NCBI RefSeq assembly: GCF_036320965.1
Contig: NC_092226.1
Coordinates: 18,712,002 to 18,776,001 of the forward strand
Length of the DNA stretch: 64,000 bases
Origin: Panulirus ornatus
Lineage: Eukaryota; Arthropoda; Malacostraca; Decapoda; Palinuridae
Direction of reading: 5' to 3'
In this document: piece by piece, positions 22,081-33,599 of the stretch
How positions within the stretch are numbered: position 1 is the first letter of the stretch
Layout of the letters: every line of letters begins with the position of its first letter
Position numbers and translations under genes: made by a program
The notes under the pieces: model-generated
The model's database searches: none
The model's input: the letters and a program-made list of their open reading frames with translations, nothing else
Told to the model about the DNA's origin: nothing

Positions 22081-22300
22081 CATCCTACACTCCTGCCTCT
22101 CTCCACTCCACAAACCCACTTGTCTTACCTCCGCACACCTGCCTCTCTCCACTCCACAAACCCACCTGTCTTACCTCCGTTCACCTGCCTCTCTCCACTC
22201 CACAAACCCACCTGTCTTAACACCACACACCTGCCTCTCTCCACTCGAACAAACCCACCTGTCTTAACACCACACACCTGCCTCTCCCCATTCTACATTG
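22081..22300. repeat. ~46-bp minisatellite
   Basis: About five units contain CACCTGCCTCTCTCCACTC and ACAAACCCACCTGTCTTA, with small length differences. Confidence 0.85.
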
Positions 22301-22444
22301 GCTTCTCCCAGCTTCACACACAGGACGGTCTCCTCTCCATACATCTGGCTGTCGTCGCCATACACGTGTCCGTCTCCATTCCACACACCTGATGGTCTTT
22401 ACCCACCAGAGTGATGCATCTTCACCGAAAGCATGAATCCGTAA

Positions 22445-22446
<2 letters not shown>

Positions 22447-22487
<41 letters not shown>
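22447..22487. repeat. (CA)n microsatellite
   Basis: A pure CA run of about 40 bp. Confidence 0.9.
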
Positions 22488-22488
<1 letters not shown>

Positions 22489-23099
22489 TACGTAGGAAGG
22501 AAATGGTCGAGTGAGCAGAGTCTGGGGCTGGTCAGCACACCCAGAACATGATGACGGATGCGGTGGCAAAAGAACCTGAGGACACTGTAAAAGACATGCC
22601 CAGGAGACTGAGTGCGGCTCACCATACAATAACCAGCACTGCAAGAGAGTGTAATCAATACAATTTATGATCCAGTGGTAAAAAAAATGTTGAGAAGAAT
22701 GCAAAAGGGGAGATTATAGAAAAAAAAAATCAAACACAGAAGATGACAAGTGAAAACAATTGGACTCAGCAATTGAGTGGGTGGCATCGAAATTACAGAA
22801 GGTAATAATAGACCGGGAGGATGAAAGTCGTAAATCTATAATTACGTCTTGACTTAACGAAGATCATACACCGGATGAAGAAGAAACGGGAAACAAAGAA
22901 GATATGCTCATTAAAGATCAGTGGGAGACGTAGAGGAAATTGGTGTGATATAATAATAGGTGGTCATGATCGGGAAAAGGCAAAGAGAGCGTTCAATGGT
23001 AATGTCTCCATCAGAGTCATCCAGGCAGGGGAAACTCAGGCAGGTAAAGAAACTCTAAAACAAAGTAGAAGTCAAAGGGGCATTCAGCAAACGTCATAA

Positions 23100-23183
<84 letters not shown>

Positions 23184-23549
23184 AGAGAATCCAGTCCGAT
23201 GGCGAAAACCGGGTGACACCGAATGAGGCGAGAAGACGGAACAGCCGTTGCCAGGACCGCAGAGGTCAGGAATAGTGAGTGATGGTCGTGTCAGATGCAG
23301 AGTAACGCACGCATAATGCTGTGGGATCAGTAGTCAATGGTGAAGAGATGGAACTCAAGGGTCTTATTAAGGAAAACGTACATGATACTGTTGAAAACGT
23401 GGAAACCAAGGTTGCTACAGAGATAAAATCTCCCCTTTTCTGTCCTGAGAGGGTACATGGTAGGAGGGAAAGAGAAGACAGGAGAGGAGTATCCGACCCT
23501 CGAAATCAAAGATAACCTAAGGTTTTAGGAGACAAGGTTAAGATGGCCC
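22488..23549. other. Unassigned interval with (AG)n
   Basis: It contains an AG run at 23,104-23,180. Short open frames (60-75 residues) on the + strand are not recognised. It may include older 5' sequence of the next LINE-B copy. Confidence 0.45.
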
Positions 23550-24694
23550 GTTCGGTAAAGGCATTATGAAAAGGGTGACCGTGGGAGAGAAGTGATGGTG
23601 GTACTCATACCACATAATCCTCCGCAGAACTTGAACGTACCATGATAATGAAGAATCATGATGGTGCACGAAGCAGTCAAACATGACCTTTTCAAGAGAA
23701 GCTACAGCACAGATAATACAAGACTGCAGTTATAAAGAGCAGACGAGGACAATCTGGATTCTCATGGTGACAGGGAATTGTGGAGACACAAGTCCCTAGA
23801 GTGTGTACAAATACATTTCCAAGACCACCATTCTAACAAACGCACTAAGGTGAGAGGGAACGATATACCATCATCACTATTCACTCGTTCTAGCATGGGT
23901 ACTGAATATCTCATACACGATATATCGATTGCAAAATGATCATGTACTGTTTAAGTTTCATTATGAGGTTAATAAGGAAGTCAAAAGAGCAAAGATGAAA
24001 CAAGAATTAAAGATGATGTATCATCGTGGGAAGAAGGATACACAGAAATCTAAAGTTTCCGTGGTGGCATAAATAGAGAAATGAAGTTGCCAGGAACCTG
24101 GATATTGTGGTGAAAGGTTCCGTGAAATTTACGATGAAGGAGTAGGACCGTCGTACTTCTAGCCTCAAATATACAGGGAAGGTTAAGACAGATGGATGGA
24201 TAGTTAGGTAAAGGCTGCCAAAAAAGCGAAGGAGAGTCGAGATATGCTGTGAAAAAGACGTATAGACAACATTCCAGTCAGCCTGTATTTATAGATCAAA
24301 AGAGAACATTGCAGGATAAAAAAGAAATTACATCAAATCTTTGCAAAATAATATTGTGGACAAGTCTGGTAAAAATCCAATTTTTTTTTCCATCCATTCA
24401 CCAGGAGTGACTGGGCAGAGCAGCTAAGGCTGAAGAATTGAGGCGAGTGTTGTAGGGGATGATGTAAGGATATGCCAAGAGTACTGGCTGCTATGATACC
24501 TCACTTCTTCCCTGGAACAGCTAAGCTGTTGAATCTTCTTGGTATCTTTTCCTCTCCCTGTTCGTATAAGCTTTCTACCTTTAAAGAGTCGAGTCCACAA
24601 ACACTTGCGAATCATTGATTAATCTCTACATTCTTTTTCTTCGACTCTTTTCTTTCACCTGAGATGGCCTTCATTGGAGCATATCATCTGTCCG

Positions 24695-24769
<75 letters not shown>

Positions 24770-25345
24770 AAATGAAGATTTACACGAAAAGCTGCAAAAT
24801 GTTTTCACATGGGAGGATACCATAGCTACATCACCGATGAGACGGAATGGAGAGAAGATTTTGGAAAACATGGAAATATCTCGTAAAGACCATAACAGAA
24901 CACTGTAAAACTTTTGACTCATCCAAGGCTCATGATCCTGATGAAATGTGACCATGTGTGCTGCAGATGTGTGCAGATATACATGACATACCACCCTGAA
25001 ATTCTGTTCAAGATGTCACTGTAGAAAGGCAAGGTGACAAGGGTGTAGAAAACGGTAAACATACCTATTTATAAGAAAGGAGACAGGGAAGAGGCAGTAA
25101 ATAACAGTGTGGTTTGTAAAGTTCTGGAAAAGATGGTTAGAAAGCAATGGGATGACTTTCTACTGAGAAATTACTTCGAGATACAGTAAGATTTTAGGGA
25201 AAGTTCATGTGTAACAAACTTCTTAAATTTCTATCAGAGTGAGTCTTGTCATGGACTATAAGGGAGGGCTGGGTTGATTCTTTTGTAGCTGGACTGCTAG
25301 AAAGTATCTGGCACTTCACCTCTAGCGATGCTGATTAGAATATAC
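23550..25345 (+). pseudogene. LINE-B (CR1-like) endonuclease-RT copy, dead, with an insertion
   Basis: Patches in shifting + frames follow CR1 order. Near 23,960 FHYEVNKEVKRAKMKQELK and near 24,110 RFREIYDEGVGPS lie in the endonuclease-RT linker. Near 24,770 NEDLHEKLQNVFTWEDTIA and further residues resembling KS.GPD.I.P.VLK follow. At 25,061 IPIYKKGDREEAVNNSVVCK and VLEKMVRKQWDDFLLRNYF are the fingers, then, after TAA, DFRESSCVTNFLNFYQ (usually GFRKGRSC.TNLL.F). Numerous stops and the loss of the palm make it inactive. Between 24,400 and 24,770 unrelated sequence and a CT run interrupt the order. The same linker blocks occur at 37,790-38,100. Confidence 0.65.
24440..24690 (+). mobile_element. 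Possible inserted LINE C-terminal fragment
   Basis: The sequence breaking the LINE-B copy reads MIPHFFPGTAKLLNLLGIFS and SYKLSTFKESS in one + frame, resembling the WN.LP...Y.L..FK..V..HL end of another LINE family. It is short and decayed, followed by a CT run (24,701-24,766). An alternative is unrelated unique sequence. Confidence 0.3.
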
Positions 25346-25572
25346 CCCAATGAAAAGTTTTCTATACGGGGGAATGATGATGTAAACTATATCAAAATAC
25401 TATATTTCTGCTTCTATATATTGTATTCAAGTTGTAACTCTTATCAACCATCATGATACTGTTAATTTGTGTCGCTTTTAGTGTTTTACAGAACATGAGA
25501 CAGAAGACTGATAAATCTATGCTGTCGTATTCAGTTCTATGCGCATTACAGAAAACCTGCTCCCACCTTACA

Positions 25573-25639
<67 letters not shown>

Positions 25640-26423
25640 TACAAGAGCAAGAAAATTATTGACTTCATTATGGCAAACAACCTCACACACTGAGCAATAC
25701 CCTAGAACAGTCTACCAATGTAGTTTACAAGTACGCTTGCCCAGTGAATTACAACGGTATGATTACTACACAACTCAGCCGACATTTAACACTTCATCGT
25801 GAAAACGGAGGCCCTAAACTACATATGCAACAGCAACACAGGTCTCACTCGTCAGCATCTTTCCCGAAAAGAAGATGACACTGGAACACTGCCACGACCC
25901 TACGAGACTACAGGTAACAAAAGCCATGTCAATAAGAGACTATAATCCTTCATGAATCATCGAAGTACAGGACGAGATAGGATTCTACAATCATTCTCTA
26001 CCGTATTCCAAATGACTCCACTCTCTACCTCCGCCGGACTTTCCCAGGGGCGGAGACATCAGGTAACCTCCCCCTAACCCTCCGTTGTCCCATGTAATTT
26101 GACCTCTACCCACTACACAAGCACTCATGAACCCGAGACAACACGGCTCACGGATCAACATATTATCTACGTCCCCACTCATCTCTGTACCTTATCCAGA
26201 TGTGATCAATCCTGTTTTAGTCTTTATATAGACTTGCATCATTTACAATAAATTTAACTGAAGATTGGCGGTGCTCGTGTCCCCGAAACGTCTCGTGTAT
26301 TTCAAGAATACAGTGAAAATCAAAACAATTGATTCACACTACCTGATGAAGCAAAACGTGTGGTGAAAAACATAGAAAAAAAAAAGGCTAATGAATGCTA
26401 ATCATGCATTAATATCCAAAAAT

Positions 26424-26426
<3 letters not shown>
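25346..26426. other. Unassigned, with (TA)n and two decayed hammerhead-like words
   Basis: A TA tract lies at 25,577-25,639. At 26,258 CTGAAGA is followed 20 bases later by GAAACGTC, and at 26,338 CTGATGA is followed 15 bases later by GAAA; both resemble PLE tails but pair poorly. No protein remnant is recognised. Confidence 0.4.
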
Positions 26427-26486
<60 letters not shown>

Positions 26487-26492
26487 TTTTAC
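26427..26492. repeat. (TA)n then poly(T)
   Basis: About 42 bp of TA followed by 22 T, the minus-strand tail of the next element. Confidence 0.92.
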
Positions 26493-26705
26493 ACGATTCG
26501 CCATTTCCCGCGTTAGCGAGGTAGCGTTAAGAACAGAGGACTGAGCCTTTGAGGGAATATCCTCACTTAGCCCCCTTCTCTGTTCCTTCTTTTGGAAAAT
26601 TAAAAACGAGAGGGGAGGATTTCCAGCCCCCCGCTCCCTTCCCTTTTAGTCGCCTTCTACGACACGCAGGGAATACGTGAGAAGTATTCTTTCTCCCCTA
26701 TCCCC
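26493..26705 (-). mobile_element. SINE-like element, subtype 2, full-length
   Basis: On the minus strand it runs from TATCCCTGGGGATAGGGGAG through GTGTCGTAGAAGGCGACTAA and a GGGGGGCTGGAAATCCTCCC block to the GCGGGAAATGGCGAA box and poly(A). The box is related to that of the LINE-A tail. The 501-641 copy matches its middle. No clear RNA polymerase III A and B boxes were found. Confidence 0.65.
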
Positions 26706-26709
26706 AGGG

Positions 26710-26710
<1 letters not shown>

Positions 26711-26774
<64 letters not shown>
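26711..26774. repeat. (TA)n then poly(T)
   Basis: About 50 bp of TA meets 26 T, the poly(A) of the LINE-A copy that follows on the minus strand. The subtype-2 element on the other side ends at the same TA tract. Confidence 0.92.
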
Positions 26775-26779
<5 letters not shown>

Positions 26780-28284
26780 TTTTTTTTATACTTTGTCGCT
26801 GTCTCCCGCGTTTGCGAGGTAGCGCAAGGAAACAGACGAAAGAAATGGCCCAACCCCCCCCCCCATACACATGTACATACACACGTCCACACACGCAAAT
26901 ATACATACCTACACAGCTTTCCATGGTTTACCCCGGACGCTTCACATGCCTTGATTCACTCCACTGACAGCACGTCAACCCCTGTATACCACATCGCTCC
27001 AATTCACTCTATTCCTTGCCCTCCTTTCACCTTCCTGCATGTTCAGGCCCCGATCACACAAAATCTTTTTCACTCCATCTTTCCACCTCCAATTTGGTCT
27101 CCCTCTTCTCCTCGTTCCCTCCACCTCCGACACATATATCCTCTTGGTCAATCTTTCCTCACTCATTCTCTCCATGTGCCCAAACCATTTCAAAACACCC
27201 TCTTCTGCTCTCTCAACCACGCTCTTTTTATTTCCACACATCTCTCTTACCCTTACGTTACTTACTCGATCAAACCACCTCACACCACACATTGTCCTCA
27301 AACATCTCATTTCCAGCACATCCATCCTCCTGCGCACAACTCTATCCATAGCCCACGCCTCGCAACCATACAACATTGTTGGAACCACTATTCCTTCAAA
27401 CATACCCATTTTTGCTTTCCGAGATAATGTTCTCGACTTCCACACATTTTTCAAGGCTCCCAAAATTTTCGCCCCCTCCCCCACCCTATGATCCACTTCC
27501 GCTTCCATGGTTCCATCCGCTGACAGATCCACTCCCAGATACCTAAAACACTTCACTTCCTCCAGTTTTTCTCCATTCAAACTCACCTCCCAATTGACTT
27601 GACCCTCAACCCTACTGTACCTAATAACCTTGCTCTTATTCACATTTACTCTTAACTTTCTTCTTCCACACACTTTACCAAACTCAGTCACCAGCTTCTG
27701 CAGTTTCTCACATGAATCAGCCACCAGCGCTGTATCATCAGCGAACAACAACTGACTCACTTCCCAAGCTCTCTCATCCCCAACAGACTTCATACTTGCC
27801 CCTCTTTCCAGGACTCTTGCATTTACCTCCCTAACAACCCCATCCATAAACAAATTAAACAACCATGGAGACATCACACACCCCTGCCGCAAACCTACAT
27901 TCACTGAGAACCAATCACTTTCCTCTCTTCCTACACGTACACATGCCTTACATCCTCGATAAAAACTTTTCACTGCTTCTAACAACTTGCCTCCCACACC
28001 ATATATTCTTAATACCTTCCACAGAGCATCTCTATCAACTCTATCATATGCCTTCTCCAGATCCATAAATGCTACATACAAATCCATTTGCTTTTCTAAG
28101 TATTTCTCACATACATTCTTCAAAGCAAACACCTGATCCACACATCCTCTACCACTTCTGAAACCGCACTGCTCTTCCCCAATCTGATGCTCTGTACATG
28201 CCTTCACCCTCTCAATCAATACCCTCCCATATAATTTACCAGGAATACTCAACAAACTTATACCTCTGTAATTTGAGCACTCAC
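26775..28284 (-). mobile_element. LINE-A, longest and best-preserved copy
   Basis: A 1.5-kb 5'-truncated RTE-like retrotransposon. From the 5' side (28,284) it has an unbroken coding frame to 26,975, about 190 bp of 3' untranslated tail with the GCGCTACCTCGC box, and a pure poly(A) of about 26. The 5' end stops at TATATATATACACACA in front of a SINE-like sequence. Intact frame, pure poly(A) and near-identity to the 1-430 and 20,281-21,062 copies indicate recent activity of the family. Confidence 0.9.
26975..28284 (-). CDS. LINE-A reverse transcriptase (lacks endonuclease end)
   Basis: The uninterrupted frame (about 436 residues of element sequence) starts in ECSNYRGISLLSIPGK (RT block with the YRGISLL motif). 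It continues with EEQCGFRSGRGCVDQVFALK, AFMDLEKAYDRVD (first catalytic aspartates), NVGLRQGCVMSPWLFNLFMD (the LRQGC.MSP block), QLLFADDTALVAD (catalytic FADD), FRYLGVDLS (thumb), LYGCEAWAM and the basic C-terminal WFGHMERM...GRPNWRWKDG region. All RT catalytic aspartates are present. The endonuclease and the first RT block are missing because of 5' truncation, so it cannot move alone. A longer frame to 28,357 only adds flanking sequence. Clade assignment to RTE is by eye. Confidence 0.85.
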
Positions 28285-28304
28285 TCTTATATATATATAC
28301 ACAC

Positions 28305-28540
28305 ACGAGCTCAGAAACGGTTTGCATTACCGGACCATAAGTCATAATGGGGCCCATCCGGGATTGGACTGCATGGGTTGGAGTTCTGCGAGCGTCTGTC
28401 GGCCAACAGACAATCCCAGCTGTTCACCCTTCCCTCGGGGCTTCTCGATGAATAGGTACCTGGCTTTTGTTGGGATGTGTGTTCGTGTGAGCGTATACAG
28501 ACACAGGGACGGGACAACAACACGAACATAACCACTCTTT
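28305..28540 (+). mobile_element. Possible tRNA-like SINE
   Basis: CATCCGGGATTGGACTGCA, GGGTTGGAGTTCTGCG (a degenerate B-box-like word) and GAATAGGTACCTGGC form a block that I associate with short dispersed repeats of crustaceans. The last word recurs at 29,095 as GGGTACCTGGCGTAGGCTAG before a GT run. No clean A box or cloverleaf could be drawn. Confidence 0.3.
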
Positions 28541-29111
28541 GCCCTCACCACACAAATAGTAAATTACAACAGTAAGCACACACGTATACAAAGACACAAA
28601 AACAGACAAGGCCACACATCCTCCAACGGACCGCTCCATCCAACAGTGGGTCGGTTACCACAGGTGATGAAATAACCCCAAGACAGGACGGTCCGTTTTC
28701 TCGATATACCGAGACGTGATTCTCTTTCTCCTCCCTTAGTAAAAGAGGTCGACCGTAACGAGTCTATCTCGTGGCTTATAACGATAATGAATCGTGTGAC
28801 TTGCCACGACCTACGCGATATCCAACCGTTGGAACACAAGATAAATTTCGACACGAAAAGACATGATGAACTCAAGAGGCGAATCTGCGCATATGAACTC
28901 GCACGTATAATAAACCTTACGGATACTGTGCCAAGAGTTCAAGTACACTACCATGAGCAGACGCACAGAAGCATGAGACGCACCCTCGATATAACGCTGC
29001 CCAGAAGGGCGAGCGAGGGTAGTCTAGAATTTGTGCTGCGCGCGTGGGAGAGAGACCCTCCTTGTGTCAGAGTACAGCCAAAACCACACACAACTGGGTA
29101 CCTGGCGTAGG

Positions 29112-29185
<74 letters not shown>

Positions 29186-29299
29186 GGTGTGTGTGCAATG
29201 CATACAGAGGAGTAATGACATGGTACATATATACACAAGGTTAAGAGACGAGGCAACATGTATGTCATACTTTCTCCCCTTGACACAAACAGTAATCAC
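28541..29299. other. Unassigned interval with (GT)n
   Basis: It contains a 67-bp GT run at 29,113-29,179, preceded by the short GGTACCTGGC repeat word. A 107-residue + frame at 28,787-29,110 is not recognised. Confidence 0.5.
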
Positions 29300-29735
29300 A
29301 CACCAGTACTACCTTGAATACGAGGATCAGGTTAAAGACCAAAGGGTTCATACCATCGTGCTTAACAACTTAGGTTCATACCATCGTGCTTAACAACTTA
29401 GGTTCATACCATCGTGCTTAACAACTTAGGTTCATACCGTCGTGCTTAACAACTTAGGTTCATACCATCGTGCTTAACAACTTAGGTTCATACCATCGTG
29501 CTTAACAACTTAGGTTCATACCGTCGTGCTTAACAACTTAGGTTCATACCGTCGTGCTTAACAACTTAGGTTCATACCGTCGTGCTTAACAACTTAGGTT
29601 CATACCATCGTGCTTAACAACTTAGGTTCATACCATCGTGCTTAACAACTTAGGTTCATACCATCGTGCTTAACAACTTAGGTTCATACCGTCGTGCTTA
29701 ACAACTTAGGTTCATTCTGTCTTGTTTAACAACTT
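29300..29735. repeat. 28-bp minisatellite, likely expanded foldback arm
   Basis: About fourteen units of exactly 28 bp (GTTCATACCRTCGTGCTTAA plus CAACTTAG) vary mainly at one A/G position, which occurs in runs. On the minus strand the unit contains ACGAYGGTATGAACCT, close to the foldback arm ACGACGGTACGACCCT at 13,547. Just left of the array, CAGTACTACCTTGA, a short centre with GATCAGGTTAAAGACC, and AAGGGTTCATACCATCG look like one short arm, loop and second arm. Confidence 0.8.
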
Positions 29736-30399
29736 AATGTTCTCATGAAACACAAAGCCCCTACTGTCGTCACATTACACGTGAGGGAACTAACATCTCA
29801 AAAGTTTCGAGCACAAGATCAGCTATTGATAAGGAGAGCATGCCGGCCGGCCCCTTACCTACCTTACATAAACACAATGTGTCGAGCACGAGCGTGTGAG
29901 TCACCTGGACACTCTGAAATCGCCTGCTTATGCTTTATTTTTGAATTGCCATGACCATACCTGACCTAGCCAACTCTCCCGTACCAACGTTCCTCGCCTC
30001 CAAGTCACACATGCTGAAGATACTATGGACACAAAGCAAGGCTCTACGAGTCGTCGCGGATGAGAAATACTTGGACACTGAAAACACCCAAGAACGTCAC
30101 AAGCGGCTGAGGACAACACCAATCAACACATACTTTAGAAAAACAGCATAGTCAACATGGCAGAGACTTAAAGACGACTTAGGCAAACGATAGACATATC
30201 CCAGACCTGGGAAGCAGTACACACATGGAACATCCACAGTTCCCATGGAGCCTCAGATCACTAAGAGAGACTCTAGTCATCCATCGCTATTTTGTTTAGC
30301 CTAGCAACTCCCTTTCCCGAACCAAAAGAGAAATAACATAGTAACCTACATACCCCTCGCCTGCCGTGGGTGTATAAATTTGGGACCAAAATTACGCCA
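29736..30399. other. Unassigned interval
   Basis: Ordinary composition with short frames only. TATAAATT at 30,371 is TATA-like but has no supported gene downstream. Confidence 0.4.
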
Positions 30400-30765
30400 G
30401 AGTGGACTGTGCTGGCCAGAGTGGTCTGTGCTGGCCAGAGTGGTCTGTGCTGGTCAGAGTGGCTTGTGCTGGCCAGAGTGGTCTGTGCTGGCCAGAGTGG
30501 ACTGAGCTGGCCAGCGTGGTTTGCGCTGGCCAGCGTGGTTTGTGCTGGCCAGTGTGGTCTGTGCTGGCCAGTGTGGACTGTGCTGGCCAGCGTGGTTTGT
30601 GCTGGCCAGTGTGGTCTGTGCTGGCCAGAGTGGACTGTGCTGGCCAGCGTGGTTTGTGCTGGCCAGTGTGGTCTGTGCTGGCCAGAGTGGACTGTGCCGG
30701 ACAGGGTGGGCTCCACCCGCCGGGTTGGACTGTGTTGCTCGGAGTGGGCTATGCCGGCTAGTCTG
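30400..30765. repeat. 19-bp minisatellite
   Basis: Units of GTGGTCTGTGCTGGCCAGA, about nineteen copies, with A/T and G/C variants in blocks. No frame contains a stop on either strand, which explains the overlapping 110-177-residue frames. The right end degenerates gradually. Confidence 0.92.
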
Positions 30766-32799
30766 GCCAATGATCCACAGCTGTCCTTCAACTTCAGGTG
30801 CACCACCCCTGATGGGCATTCCTAGTCCTGCTAGATGCAGTAAAACGTGGAAAAAAAGTTAGAATCATCATCATCCAACAGGTGTGCCAGGGCAGCAACG
30901 CACTGCCACCCAAGAGGCGAGGTTGGAAACCTGAGGCTCGTCATCTGACTGAGGGACCCTGAACGTGGCCGTCATGTACCCCGATGGCCATGGCGCCCTC
31001 CGTTCCCAGCCGGCTCCCAGCCCCAGAGACACAACGTATCTAAATATAGTGGCGGTACCAGCAGCAGGATGCAGCCGGGGCCCCGCGGGCAGGGGTGGGG
31101 GAGGGGGGGGGATAAGAGGGGCGGAGGCATCCTGGCGTAGGTGCAGGACACCGACACGACCTTCCGGTTTTTGCTCCAACCCAGCTCCCTCCCCCCCACG
31201 GCCCTGAGTGCTCCACACCCCCATATGTTTCTCCCACGTGCCTAAAGGCGGGAACCCGTTAACACAGCCTGGAGGATCATCACGGTGATGACCATAAATG
31301 ATAACTGCAACAGTAAATCTTTCATTTCTCTCTATGGCATTAAGGCCGAGGCTCACCCCCACCATGAGTTCTCGTCTGCTAAAGGTGAGGAGATGAGCAC
31401 TAGAGCAGTCATGTAGGAGGGCGGCGTCGACGTGGTCTGCAGATGTGGCCTCAAGTGTCTGCATCAGGAGAGCGTTAAGAATAAAAATCAAACAAAATTC
31501 CTCTCTGACGCCACTGTTCCAGCCGGGGTGACCGACGGTCCATCTGCAGACCGCCGGCGTGTGGAATCCTTGCACTTGCACCGTCCGATCACAGTCCATC
31601 CCACCAAAAAGCCATTGGTCTGGCAGTGAGGTGGCGCGGCACCGCATGAACACATTTCCTAGAAGCATCTCCAGCGGTGGTGACATCTTCCCCGAGGCTG
31701 GCTGGAAAGGTTACCTGCAGGACCGCTACCATCCGTGGCCCTCAGCCCCGCCGGCTACCATCACTACTACTACTACCATTTTCGCTCCTGGCTCCTCCAC
31801 CATGCCCGCACCGCGCCTTCCCTCGTACCTAACTGTAATTTGCACCACGTTGCGAATTCTTCAAATTCGGGAAAACTGTCTTGCGTTATGAAACAATTCT
31901 ACCCAGGACTCGAAATACAATAGCGTTACTTCGAAGTGTGGTCGACTCATCAAGTATACCTGTAAAACTCATGAAAAAAAATACATATTGATTACAACGA
32001 AAAATGAAGTCTTAGCCATGGCAAGCAGTCACTTCTCATGTGATCCCTATCGCTACGTCGTGAAAGACCAACTAGGTATTTCATTGGGCATATGGCAGAA
32101 AATATAGGGCGAGGCCGGAGGCAAGACAGAGCGGCAAAATAAGTGAGGGACGAAGGCTAAGAGAAACAATGGTAGCAATGTGTGAGAATAAGCGGGTGTA
32201 CGTAGGGTCTGTAATGTTCCCAGATCTCCGTGCGTAAAAGGCTTCGCGGCGAGAGCAGAACTGCAGCTTTCCGACTGCAGACCTCTTCCTTGGACCGGCA
32301 GATGACACTATGAAGCTAAGAAAATTTCTTATCTAGTCTCCAACAAGGCCATCTGAGAATATACGATGGTCCAAGGTAGCTATCATAATGCAATGTGCAG
32401 ATCCGTGACGGCGATATGCTGTAAACACCGACAATGGGTGGGGCATCCTAACTGTCCATCAAGGACATAAACAAATTATGTTAACTCAAAAAATCCATCT
32501 GTAATGTTCGTTGAGGCCGACAACCATAACATCCCTATACGGCCTCAGCTGCGTCTCCGATGGCAATCACAGTTACCCATCAGCTCCTCATGACAACCTA
32601 CATATACAACTAATATTCCTAGGACTCATTGCAGTTCCTCATGACACACTCAGCTCATGATTCAAGAGGCAATGTTCAGTAAAGCACCAGTAACGTCCAA
32701 CATGTAAAGCCTCGCTTAACACACTGTCCTATACACTTGTAGCATGCCATAGGACGTCTCAAAAAGTTCATGACTGGCTAAAGTATTAATATTTGTTGA
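30766..32799. other. GC-rich unique-looking interval
   Basis: From 30,880 to about 31,830 the sequence is markedly more GC-rich than its surroundings and free of recognised repeats, with a minus-strand frame of 271 residues (30,871-31,686) and a proline-rich stretch near 31,100. From 31,830 to 32,800 it is AT-rich and unremarkable. No homolog is recognised. Confidence 0.4.
31357..31458 (-). other. Possible single exon (34 codons)
   Basis: On the minus strand a good acceptor (TTAAC branch-like word, pyrimidine stretch, CTGATGCAG) precedes 31,458 and a good donor (GGGG-GTGAGC) follows 31,357. The 102 bp between are open in the frame of the 271-residue ORF and read TLEATSADHVDAALLHD and so on. 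Length is a multiple of three. I do not recognise the peptide. Chance is a serious alternative. Confidence 0.2.
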
Positions 32800-33130
32800 G
32801 GGAACCTGGCTGCTTACGCGTCCTTGCCATCAGCTACTCACATTTGGCAAGTCACTATACCACATGATAACTGTGTGGTTGTTGGCAAGTCACGGGCTGG
32901 CTCTTGTGATGTTTGCTCCTATCCTCACATGGATAAGTCATGGATCTTCCATGCTTCTACCAATCTATGTCTCTTTTTAGAAGGCAAGTTTATTACTTCC
33001 TCAATAATGTAGACTATTTCACTCTTCTTCTTTCATCATTTATTGCTCTATTTCTGTTTCGTATAAGGCCTGGCCTTGAGGAAGACTTTGCTGAATCTTT
33101 GAGCCGGAGGAGGACATCATCATACTGAGA
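32800..33130 (+). pseudogene. LINE-C (Jockey/I-like) C-terminus, copy 1
   Basis: It reads in + frames ISYSHLASHYTT, NCVVVGKSRAGSCDVCSYP, DKSWIFHASTNLCLF and RQVYYFLNNVD then RPGLEEDFAESL. This matches the end of the third copy (CVAVGTSRMGQFDNRFCPY...LWNSHAF) and the usual SHPY.V..GNSR...Y...F.PYTS.LWNSLP block. The rest of this copy is not found upstream. Confidence 0.6.
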
Positions 33131-33507
33131 AAATTTCTTAAAGGACCTTAGGAAGCCACCAGAAGTCAGACGTCTAATATCGTTGTCAAGGGATGATGTG
33201 CAGGCCGAGTTAACTTTTTTACTCGTACTCTTTTTTGGTTACATTTGAAGCCTGGCCTTACTGACGTCTTCGATCCTTGAATAGAAATAAAGATAATACA
33301 CATATATATCAGTGGTGTTACATGACTCAGTCTGCTTCGAGGTTAACGCTATAAGCGCTCAGTCACCTTCGTCAGAGGATGAAGAGAAGTCCAATCTTGT
33401 CAAGGAACCTCTAAATCCACAAGAGTCTATCATTTCCCTGACAGTAACAGCAGCGCAGCCTTGAAGCTAAAGGAGTCTCATAAAAATGGCCTTGGAGTTA
33501 CATAATA

Positions 33508-33530
33508 ATGATAATAATAATAATAATAAC

Positions 33531-33582
<52 letters not shown>
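33508..33582. repeat. (TAA)n microsatellite
   Basis: An ATA/TAA trinucleotide run of about 75 bp with one C interruption. Confidence 0.92.
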
Positions 33583-33599
33583 GTATCAGTGGATGGCAG

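Noticed and set aside
26951..27491. Three overlapping + frames of 111-158 residues
   Set aside because: Antisense shadows of the intact LINE-A reverse-transcriptase frame.
28340..28420. tRNA gene
   Set aside because: A B-box-like word is present but no A box, no closed acceptor stem and no anticodon arm could be drawn.
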